Shown piece by piece: positions 1 to 5,218 of a DNA stretch of 6,449 nucleotides. Both the position numbers and the translations under genes were made by a program. Source of the stretch: Xanthobacteraceae bacterium. GTDB lineage: Bacteria; Pseudomonadota; Alphaproteobacteria; Rhizobiales; Xanthobacteraceae. The notes under the pieces are model-generated. The model did not search any database and was not told where the DNA came from. It was given only the letters and a program-made list of their open reading frames with translations. Position 1 is the first letter of the stretch. Each line of letters opens with the position of its first letter. The stretch is taken from positions 1 to 6,449 of the forward strand of contig JASHYD010000745.1 in the NCBI GenBank assembly GCA_030043175.1. The letters run 5' to 3'.

Positions 1-231
1 GACATCCAGCTAAGTCGCGGCGCCTACATGATCGTCGATCGCCGCACCTCGAACCCGATCGCACGGCTGCGCCCCATTCCGGGAACCGATCGCTTCGAAT
101 TATTCTACTGGTCCAACGCCAAAGGTCGTTGGACGACCTTCGGCAACATGGGACGCATGAAGCTGACGTTGAAAAGCGCTCACGAGATCGTCGAAAACGA
201 TCCGATCTTCGGGGTCCCGCGGTCCCGGTGA
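1..231 (+). CDS. Small uncharacterised protein, 5' end outside window
   Basis: The frame is open from base 1 to the TGA at 229-231, giving at least 76 residues. An internal ATG at 28 would give 67 residues, but no Shine-Dalgarno stands before it, and the codons upstream (reading DIQLSRGAY) look like a natural continuation. The true start is therefore probably left of the window. The protein is basic and has a compact beta-rich look (RLRPIPGTDRFELFYWS, then GRWTTFGNMGRMKLTL, then an EIVENDPIF helix). It has no signal peptide, membrane segment or recognisable catalytic motif. It resembles small conserved hypothetical proteins I associate with Bradyrhizobium-type genomes, from memory only. No function can be assigned. 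Reading-frame quality is good, unlike the decayed sequence to its right. Confidence 0.6.
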   Translation, partial: DIQLSRGAYMIVDRRTSNPIARLRPIPGTDRFELFYWSNAKGRWTTFGNMGRMKLTLKSAHEIVENDPIFGVPRSR

Positions 232-285
232 GCCCAGTTAAAATCGGCCAAAGTCGAGCTTAGCTCCCGTGCGATACTGGCGGCC

Positions 286-412
286 ATGCGTCGCAAGCCG
301 CACGCCGCCGCCACCACCTAGCAGCCGGAGCATCTACAAGCTCGCCCGCCGGCAGACATGGATTGGCGAGGTCGACGCCGCCACCTGGCGCCTGATGGCG
401 ATCCTGCCTTAG
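286..412 (+). pseudogene. Remnant of a very small conserved protein
   Basis: An ATG at 286 opens MRRKPHAAATT and stops at 319-321. In another frame, 329-412 reads SIYKLARRQTWIGEV followed by DAATWRLMAILP and a stop. The two pieces join as MRRKPHAAATT / IYKLARRQTWIGEVDA / TWRLMAI. I recall small alphaproteobacterial proteins of about 60-70 residues with the same order (IYK..., W-GEV-A, a helical stretch, then a C-terminal RLMA- motif). Against that pattern this copy has one frameshift near 320-328 and has lost the central helical stretch of perhaps 15-20 residues. The family assignment is from memory. The function of the intact family is unknown to me. Confidence 0.35.
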
Positions 413-542
413 TGCGACAGGCGGATTGAGGGGCGCGCCACAACAACTCGGGTCGGAAGGATCGCGCGAAGGGCGCGCAGTTCGGCTTGGCGCTCCGAGA
501 GCTCGACCACGGTATCGCTAATGCTGGGCAGCAAACGTCCGG
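413..542. other. Non-coding gap, nothing recognised
   Basis: This is the gap between the small remnant and the secreted Cys protein. A short minus-strand reading (PSISDTVVELSERQAELRAL) looks protein-like, but it has no start signal and stops on both sides. It could be another fragment. No terminator hairpin was seen. Confidence 0.3.
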
Positions 543-770
543 TCAATGCATTTGAACACGCATTTTCGTGCCTCCGCAGGAGCAACTCGGATTATGCGGG
601 ACACCGCAAGACGGACGGCATTCGGCGATCAGACTTCGACGTCCCCCACCATAAGTTTCGAACGCCGCATTAATTGCGGAGCGACGCGTGCTGTCTGGTT
701 GTTGGGCCATCGCAGGCATGCCTAGCCCAACCGCGAGGATTGAAGTGATCAAGAATGGCTGCAATCTCAT
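543..770 (-). CDS. Small secreted cysteine-containing protein
   Basis: This is a 75-residue reading frame on the minus strand. The ATG at 768-770 is chosen over a longer reading to 809 because a strong Shine-Dalgarno (GGAGGAG, about 5-8 bases upstream) precedes it and the product then begins with a textbook Sec signal: MRLQP, a hydrophobic core FLITSILAVGLGM, and an A-M-A cleavage site at about residues 20-22. The mature part of about 53 residues is basic and ends in a short Cys cluster (C51, C55, C63, C65; pattern CRPSC...CSC) with many Gly and Pro. The protein probably acts in the periplasm or outside the cell, where the four Cys could form two disulphides or bind a metal. No family recognised. 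It stands alone between decayed sequences and could be the shortened remains of something longer, but the start signals are intact. Confidence 0.6.
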   Translation of the reverse strand: MRLQPFLITSILAVGLGMPAMAQQPDSTRRSAINAAFETYGGGRRSLIAECRPSCGVPHNPSCSCGGTKMRVQMH

Positions 771-784
771 TTCTCTCCTCCCAT
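764..784 (-). promoter_or_regulatory. Strong ribosome binding site fixing the Cys-protein start
   Basis: Read on the minus strand, GGGAGGAGAGAA directly precedes the ATG at 768-770. It is close to the anti-SD complement and well spaced, and it decides the start against the upstream in-frame ATG at 807-809. Confidence 0.65.
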
Positions 785-904
785 CGATCAGCGCTGAGAT
801 TTTTCCCACACTGCATAGGACGCGCTTGCGTTCGTCATTTTTTGGCCCGACTCTGCCGCCAGCAGCGTCCGCTGGGCCCGAAAGCTTATATCAGGGCCCC
901 CCGG

Positions 905-978
905 TCAAGGGTTCTTTCGCGCCCAACGTTTTCCCCTCCGCACATGCGAGCGCATGTTTTCCAAGGCGGAACCCTTGA
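905..978. repeat. Long inverted repeat with nested palindrome
   Basis: TCAAGGGTTC at 905-914 is the exact reverse complement of GAACCCTTGA at 969-978 (10 of 10). Between them lies a perfect 7-bp inverted repeat, ACATGCG-AG-CGCATGT, at 942-957. This is flanked by a further pair, TCCGC at 937-941 and GCGGA at 966-970, which competes with the outer stem. The arrangement could fold as alternative hairpins in RNA, or be a binding or recombination site in DNA. There is no T-run, so it is not a standard terminator. Confidence 0.5.
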
Positions 979-983
979 ACTCT

Positions 984-1042
984 ATGCGGCACTCGCCGCA
1001 TCCACTTATATCCGGTCGGGGGCAAGCCCCCTTGTACCAAGG
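984..1042. repeat. Run of three adjacent perfect hairpins
   Basis: Directly after the nested repeat come ATGCGGC-ACTC-GCCGCAT (984-1001), GGGGGC-AA-GCCCCC (1018-1031) and CCTTG-TAC-CAAGG (1030-1042). The last two share two bases, so they could be mutually exclusive folds. CTTATATC occurs just before this series (1006-1013) and also about 120 bases earlier (886-893), hinting at an old duplication. Function unknown. Confidence 0.45.
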
Positions 1043-1235
1043 CGAGGGCATCGGCTCCAAGGAGGATGGGACTCTTCTATCTGGGCGGCGTATTGAGCGA
1101 CGCTTCGCGATCGGTCACACATCCACCTTGGACTCAGTGACGTTCCGTTCTCCAGTGATTATCAGATTTTCAGAATGGCGTCGTCGGGCACGAGGCCAGT
1201 CTCGAGATAGCGCGAGAGTGCGATCAGTAGCGTCG

Positions 1236-1250
1236 TGCGACTACGTCGCA
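1236..1250. repeat. Short perfect inverted repeat
   Basis: TGCGAC-TAC-GTCGCA is a 6-bp stem with a 3-base loop in the interval downstream of the Tat-leader pseudogene. No T-run follows on either strand. Confidence 0.3.
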
Positions 1251-1320
1251 ATTCGCCGCATACGGCCCTTGAGCTTGCCAACACGATTGTGGAACCCCCC
1301 AAGCGCTGCCAGGCTGAGTC

Positions 1321-2063
1321 TGTAATGGTCCCATCGGTTCAAGCGAACTGCTAATCCTAGACCCAATGGTGATCTTGATTTGATAGCCGCATGGGGTCAT
1401 CCACAGCGCCGCCAGTTCGATCACACCGCGTTCATCAGGAACGGCATCGCGCCCGTTCTGCCAAATCCTCTTCCGCGCCTCATGTCGCGAAAGCCCCGTT
1501 GCGATGAAAACATCCTGCTCCGCGTCTTGTTGTTTAGCTATTTCGCCAATTCCTTCGAGAGCAGCGGATGGCGAGAGGCCACTGAGATTACCAACTCTCG
1601 CCGTTTGTGGCGCGAGCCCACGCAACGGGCTGACCACGCGGTAGCTTCCAAAGAGCTCAACGTCGGAAAATCGCGCCATCAACCGAGAAAACACCCCATC
1701 GAACTTCCTCCCGATATCATGACAGCGTCCGGTGGGCGCGACCAAATGCGGCGCCCCATTGGGGGCGCCTACAACCAAGACCCAGCCGCCGATCGGCGGC
1801 GACACCAACACCCAAGTATCGCAAGCCGCACATCCGGATGCCAATTGGCTGGCGTTTTCCTCCCGAATTCCAGCACGTCCACGCCCGCGCGGAATCTGAG
1901 GCCTTCACTGCAAACCATGCTCGTATCCGAACGACTTGGGTTTGTCGGGCGCCTGATCGAAGGAAGGCATCGCAGCTCTCCAAGCGGTGCGAGTGCAGAT
2001 GGATGCGATGGCGGGGACGCCGAAGCTGCTCCCAGCCGCTCGCAAGAAATCACGACGCCTCAT
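1321..2063 (-). pseudogene. Frameshifted Tat-leader protein, uncharacterised family
   Basis: An ATG at 2061-2063, preceded on the minus strand by GAGAGG about 7 bases away, opens a twin-arginine-like leader (MRRRDFLRAAGSS...). The mature sequence is split over all three frames: SFGY (to about 1930), then AWFAVKASDSA, then DVLEFGRKTPANW, then back to the first frame from about 1845 with GCAACDTWVLVSPPIGGWVLVVG, IGRKFDGVFSRLMARF, SDVELFGSYRVV and DERGVIELAALW. Near 1395 the reading shifts again (DPMRLSNQDHHW), and near 1355 once more (LGLAVRLNR). The stitched length of about 245 residues and the block order match an uncharacterised bacterial family I recall (AWLAVRASDP, PANW-SG, VFVSPP--GWVLAVG, LAALWSIDP). 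Each junction fits the loss of a single base. The middle also looks shortened after SYRVV. A functional product is very unlikely. Confidence 0.6.
1750..1800. repeat. Two adjacent perfect palindromes in the Tat-leader pseudogene
   Basis: GGCGCCCC-ATTG-GGGGCGCC (1750-1769) is an 8-bp stem with a 4-base loop. GCCGCCGATCGGCGGC (1785-1800) is a perfect 16-base palindrome. Both lie in the stretch encoding the SPPIGGWVLVVG block and just after it, so they may be chance products of GC-rich codons. Confidence 0.35.
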
Positions 2064-2213
2064 TCCGGTGCCTCTCGTTGAGCTTGCCCATCCCGTCCCG
2101 ACCGCTGCTTGCAAAAAGCCGTATCAGCCCGTCAAATATCTCGCGGCGTAGATCGGACCGGTGCGCGTGTGTTGCTGCGCTGTGTGAGACCGTTGTCGTG
2201 ACGATGTTCGACT
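2064..2213. other. Spacer between two divergent pseudogenes
   Basis: These 150 bases separate the starts of the Tat-leader pseudogene (leftward) and the hydroxylase pseudogene (rightward), so they presumably once held both promoters. No clear -35/-10 pair or operator was identified. Confidence 0.3.
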
Positions 2214-2228
2214 GGAGGGCGGGTGATG
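2214..2228 (+). promoter_or_regulatory. Ribosome binding site and start of hydroxylase pseudogene
   Basis: GGAGGG at 2214-2219 lies six bases before the ATG at 2226-2228. A GTG at 2223 immediately precedes that ATG in the same frame, but the ATG has the better spacing. Confidence 0.5.
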
Positions 2229-2826
2229 TTCCGCGAGTTCTGGCGCCATGGCAGCAATGCGGCTCTGGTATTCGCAGCCTTGATAATCTGCGCGTGCACA
2301 ACACTTGGCTTTGCACCGTTGTCACCATTACGGATCCTCGCGGGCATCTTGGTGTTTCACTTGAGCGAATACACCTCCACCGCTTCCTTTTCTGCGCCGC
2401 CGTCCAAGCGCGGGTGGCTGCTAAGGCTTCAGCGCCGCCTGCATTACGACCATCATGTCGAGCCCAGCAGGCTCGACCTGTTGTTCCTACCGCTTTGGTT
2501 CGCCGTGCCGAACCTGGCGACCACCGGACTCATCGCCTGGGTTCTCTTGGGCGGACTGGGCGTTGGCTATTTCTCTCGTGCTGCGAGCGATTTTGGCGCT
2601 GCTGCACTATGAGTGGGTCCACTATGCGGCGCACATCCCCTGCCGGCCTCACACCCGGTTCGGCCGCTGGATGAAGCGATATCATCTGTGGCACCATTTC
2701 AAGAACGAACGCCTCTGGTTTGGTGTTAGCAATCCGGTGCTGGATTTCGCTAGCGGCACCTACCGGCAGCCCGAGGGCGTCGCCCGCAGCACGACCGCAC
2801 GCGTGCTTCATCCCGCCGATCAATGA
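2226..2826 (+). pseudogene. Frameshifted sterol desaturase/fatty-acid hydroxylase-family membrane enzyme
   Basis: The frame from 2226 encodes a membrane N-terminus (SNAALVFAALIICACTTLGF, then LRILAGILVFHLSEY), a histidine box LHYDHHVEPSRLDLLFLPLWF, and a second hydrophobic stretch. It then runs into wrong sequence. From about 2560 the next frame carries the rest: SLVLRAILALLHYEWVHYAAHIP, then RWMKRYHLWHHFKNERLWFG, SNPVLD and a TGA at 2824-2826. Together these are the His-rich di-iron motifs of the FA_hydroxylase superfamily, in order, at the expected total of about 200 residues. An earlier local excursion also exists: between about 2373 and 2393 the box that should read LHRFLFH appears only in another frame (LHRFLF), while the main frame reads TSTASFS. 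Losing one base near 2373 and two near 2393 explains this. The substrate of the intact enzyme is unknown (lipid, carotenoid or hopanoid-like). Sequencing error is the alternative, but neighbouring decay favours a true pseudogene. Confidence 0.75.
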
Positions 2827-2899
2827 ATTCTGCCTTTCGCTCTCAATTAATCTCCGCACAGGCGCACACGTTCAAATTTGGCTGACACCGCCGTTTCAG
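2827..2899. other. Short spacer after hydroxylase pseudogene
   Basis: This AT-richer stretch (AATTAATCTCCGCACAGG and following) has no gene, hairpin or terminator that I can support. Confidence 0.25.
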
Positions 2900-3180
2900 G
2901 AAGCTGGGGCGTGACCCGTACGGCCCCACCCGCCGGCAAGGCCGATCGAGCGCCATCAACGCCGCCGCCTGAAGAGCTCGCCGACCAGGTGGCCGATCGA
3001 GCCGGCGCCGGCCGATGCGATGGTGATGCGGCTCGGATCGGCCTTCGGTAATCAATTTGGGGACGCTTGCTGTGGGGGCTGACGGATTGGCGCCGTGGCG
3101 CCACATCTCGGTGCCGGACCACCAGATTACAGGTTGATCCGCTTGTCGCGAATGACCGGTTCTGCTCCCGCCCGCACATA
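2900..3180 (-). pseudogene. Remnant of a Bug/TctC-type periplasmic solute receptor
   Basis: Read on the minus strand, 3049-3067 encodes SVPKLI. One frame over, about 2971-3046 encodes PKADPSRITIASAG followed by AGSIGHLVGELF. Joined, these reproduce a hallmark segment of the Bug (Bordetella uptake gene; TctC-like) extracytoplasmic solute-binding proteins: SVPEFIAYAKANPGKI, then ASAGNGSSGHLAGELF. These family blocks are from memory. The intact family is about 320 residues with a signal peptide, so only a central fragment is left. The sequence after GELF (leftward) goes out of frame at once and carries a stop. Upstream, around 3070-3180, only weak similarity to the segment preceding SVP is visible, so the limits are approximate. 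Such receptors deliver carboxylates and similar solutes to tripartite transporters, but nothing here could still work. Confidence 0.5.
2940..3002. repeat. 12-base direct repeat in the solute-receptor remnant
   Basis: GGCCGATCGAGC occurs at 2940-2951 and again at 2991-3002, 51 bases apart. It flanks the point where the Bug reading is lost and could mark slippage or an old rearrangement; chance is also possible at this GC content. Confidence 0.3.
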
Positions 3181-3200
3181 GCACCTGTTGCCGCGCCGGA

Positions 3201-4946
3201 CTATTTCGGTGCGAGCGGCCTCGCATCCTTGGCGTGCGTTGGACTACCAAACGCGCGGATAGCCTCCTCGACGCTGCGGAACACGTGGTTCGGTCCCAGC
3301 ACCTCCTCAATTGCAAACCGCGCCACGGCGTCTTGGGCGCGGATCGATTCGAGCCGCGCTATCGTGAAAGCGATGCCATCCACGTGGCATCTGCGAATGA
3401 CGTCGCCCAGTATTTGGGCGGCCGTGAAGTCGATATCGAGAATGCCCGTCGCCTCGAGGACGATCAGCTGCGGCCTCGGCGTCGCGGACCGCAAGGCATT
3501 CAGCACGTCCTGGCGGAAGCGATATGCGTTGAGAAAGGACAATGGCGCAGCAAATCCCACCACCATGACGTCTGACTCTGTCACGCCCCGCACGTGTGGG
3601 CTCGGCGGCCACCAGACCGAGGTTCCTGGTACCCGCTCGAAAACGACGATGCGGGCGCGCGTCGTACTCCAAATGCCGTGAAAAACCGAGAGTGCGATGC
3701 CTATCGCCACGCCCTGTTCGATTGGGAGAACGATAATGGCTGCGGCGGTCGCGCCGATGAGCAGGAATTCACCAAACGATTGCCGATAAATCGCCACGAC
3801 CTGGTGAACTCGGATAATTCGGAGCGCGATGAACAGCAGGACACCGGCGAGCGCGGCGTGCGGAACGGGCCGCAGCAGCTTCGCGCCGAACGCCACCACT
3901 GCGAGAACAATACCCGCCGCGACAAGACCCGTGAGCTGCGATCGTCCGCGGGTCTCGGACACAAGAGCGGTACGCGGCGGGCTCGCATTGACGGGAAACG
4001 CGCCAAAGGCGCCCGACAGGATGCTCCCGGCTCCGACCCCGAGAAAATCGCGATCAACGTCCGGCGGCTCGTCGGGATCCGACGGAAAGGATCGCGTCGT
4101 GGCCGCCGTCTGTACCATGACGACGATAGCGACGATGAGACTGAGTGGCACGAGATCCGCCAGTTGGCCGGCGGAGATTTCGGGGATCGCCAGCATCGGC
4201 AGCGCCCCCGAAACGCTGCCAAGGACGCTGACGCCGCGGCTTTCAAGCCCCATTAGCACAACGGCCGCGGTCGCCATGGCGAGCCCGATCACGGCGCCTG
4301 GAATGCGTGCATTGATGCGTTCCGATAGGGCGATGACGCCCAGAACTCCGAAAGCAATGAGGAGGGTAGAGGGGTTCGCTTCATTCAAATGACGCGCGAA
4401 AACCGCGAGCTGCTGGAGCAGCGCGCCGCCGGGCGATGGCAATCCGAGGATGGTCGGCAGTTGGGAGAAGATGATGTGCACTGAGATGCCGACGAGAAAG
4501 CCGGTGGTCACCGGTATGGAGAGGAGATCGGCGATCCATCCGAGGCGAAAAATTCCGCCGGCAACGAGCACGAGACCGACCATCAGCGCCAGCGCTGCGC
4601 CGAGCGCCGTGTAGTCGGCTGCGCCAGACGCAGCCACGAGCGCGAGGCTCCCGGCAAAGATCGGCGTTATGGTCGAATCGGCCCCGCAGGACAGGACGCG
4701 ATTATCTCCGAATAAAGCGAATGCCAGCGACCCCGCCACGAAGGCAAAAAAACCGGTCTCCGGGGAGAACCCACCCAGTCGCGCTGTCGCCATCTGCTCT
4801 GGAATAGCTACGGCGACAAGCGTGAGCCCCGCCGCAAGGTCCCGCGTCAGGAAAGCAGCGCGATAGGAAGCAAGAGAGCGCAAGATCGGCCAGCGAACCT
4901 CTGGGCCTGCAAAATGTGAATCTGCAGAGCGACCTTCATCTGCCAT
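3201..4946 (-). CDS. SulP-family anion transporter with STAS domain
   Basis: This is an intact inner-membrane transporter of 581 residues from the ATG at 4944-4946. A longer in-frame ATG at 4995-4997 would give 598 residues, but it has no Shine-Dalgarno, whereas GGATAGG lies about 10 bases before 4946. The membrane part (about residues 30-420) has many hydrophobic segments and the conserved SulP N-terminal region (DLAAGLTLVAVAIPEQMATA, then ALFGDNRVLSCGADSTITP). A DPDEPPDVDRDFLGVGAGSI block precedes the NASPPRTAL segment. The C-terminal STAS domain (about 435-565) contains IVLEATGILDIDFTAA beginning near residue 496, the counterpart of the D-[ST]-[ST]-G switch loop. SulP proteins move sulfate, bicarbonate, dicarboxylates or related anions, often with Na+ or H+. 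The substrate cannot be read from sequence and no cysteine-synthesis or carbonic anhydrase gene is adjacent. Transcribed alone and divergently from the LOG gene. Confidence 0.92.
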   Translation of the reverse strand: MADEGRSADSHFAGPEVRWPILRSLASYRAAFLTRDLAAGLTLVAVAIPEQMATARLGGFSPETGFFAFVAGSLAFALFGDNRVLSCGADSTITPIFAGSLALVAASGAADYTALGAALALMVGLVLVAGGIFRLGWIADLLSIPVTTGFLVGISVHIIFSQLPTILGLPSPGGALLQQLAVFARHLNEANPSTLLIAFGVLGVIALSERINARIPGAVIGLAMATAAVVLMGLESRGVSVLGSVSGALPMLAIPEISAGQLADLVPLSLIVAIVVMVQTAATTRSFPSDPDEPPDVDRDFLGVGAGSILSGAFGAFPVNASPPRTALVSETRGRSQLTGLVAAGIVLAVVAFGAKLLRPVPHAALAGVLLFIALRIIRVHQVVAIYRQSFGEFLLIGATAAAIIVLPIEQGVAIGIALSVFHGIWSTTRARIVVFERVPGTSVWWPPSPHVRGVTESDVMVVGFAAPLSFLNAYRFRQDVLNALRSATPRPQLIVLEATGILDIDFTAAQILGDVIRRCHVDGIAFTIARLESIRAQDAVARFAIEEVLGPNHVFRSVEEAIRAFGSPTHAKDARPLAPK

Positions 4947-5218
4947 CAATGCATCGCCTATCCGAAAGCTGCCCAAGCATGCGGCGCCAAGCCCCATGCC
5001 GTTCGCAAACTAAATCCAAGGGTATGGATGGTGCAATCGATTGAGGACGGCAGATCCCGGTCAACCCAACCAGTAGCGTGGGGTGACGGTCTGCGACCAA
5101 GTGGTAGCGCGACCAACCCGCTCAACGAGGGCAGATTGTTTGTGCATGGGCCGCATTGATTGCGATCAACTTGCTCGCTAATGAGTTCGGCCTGACATCG
5201 AACGAGATTCGACCAACG
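4947..5218. other. Divergent promoter region between the SulP and LOG genes
   Basis: About 270 bases without a credible gene separate the two divergent starts. The rightward promoter is marked by the FNR/FixK-type box at 5156-5169. With the usual geometry (box centred 41.5 bases before the start of transcription), the LOG transcript would begin near 5204, with a weak -10 candidate (TGACAT) near 5193-5198. A 10-base palindrome CAATCGATTG at 5034-5043 could serve the SulP side. No SulP -35/-10 pair was convincing. Confidence 0.5.
5156..5169 (+). promoter_or_regulatory. FNR/FixK-type operator, TTGAT-N4-ATCAA
   Basis: TTGATTGCGATCAA matches the FNR/Anr/FixK consensus (TTGAT-N4-ATCAA) at all ten conserved positions. 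CRP/FNR-family oxygen-responsive activators bind this dyad, usually about 41.5 bases upstream of transcription start. It ends 49 bases before the ATG at 5219, which fits an activating site for the LOG gene and the gene after it. The site match is direct observation; oxygen control is inferred. Confidence 0.7.

Larger units (their letters stand above)
771..1320. other. Gene-free, palindrome-rich interval
   Basis: There is no convincing gene in about 550 bases. Plus-strand frames through 688-1325 are Ser/Arg/Pro-rich shadow readings without ribosome binding sites. The interval contains several perfect inverted repeats (listed separately) between 905 and 1250. A minus-strand fragment near 1159-1250 reads LRRSRTTLLIALSRYLETGL and ends in VPDDAILKI-stop. 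It looks protein-like but was not recognised and may be the tail of a lost gene. Confidence 0.4.

Noticed and set aside
888..908. TTGACC and TATAAG on the minus strand as a promoter for the Cys protein
   Set aside because: The spacing is about 12 bases, too short for a sigma70 promoter.
1018..1042. Overlapping GC hairpins as a rho-independent terminator
   Set aside because: No T-run follows on either strand and no gene ends directly before it.
1066..1140. Micro-ORF MGLFYLGGVLSDASR... after AAGGAGG
   Set aside because: The Shine-Dalgarno touches the ATG with no spacer, so initiation there is not credible, and no other support exists.
688..1325. Overlapping plus-strand frames through the palindrome-rich interval
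   Set aside because: No ribosome binding sites, low-complexity composition, and in part antisense to the Cys protein, which has much better start signals.
1380..2081. Long plus-strand frame of 233 codons
   Set aside because: It is Ser/Arg/Pro-rich, has no ribosome binding site or domain, and lies antisense to the Tat-leader pseudogene, whose stitched reading explains the region better.
1838..2674. Long plus-strand frame of 278 codons
   Set aside because: It is a Cys/Arg-rich shadow frame over the pseudogenes. Its only meaningful piece (LHRFLF) belongs to the hydroxylase through a local frameshift.
2843..3316. Minus-strand frame of 157 codons
   Set aside because: It is continuous but mixed: only its SVPKLI segment matches a known family, and the rest overlaps the SulP 3' end in a meaningless frame.
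3307..4392. Several long frames on both strands inside the SulP gene
   Set aside because: They are Arg/Ala/Ser-rich shadows of a clear membrane transporter in GC-rich DNA.
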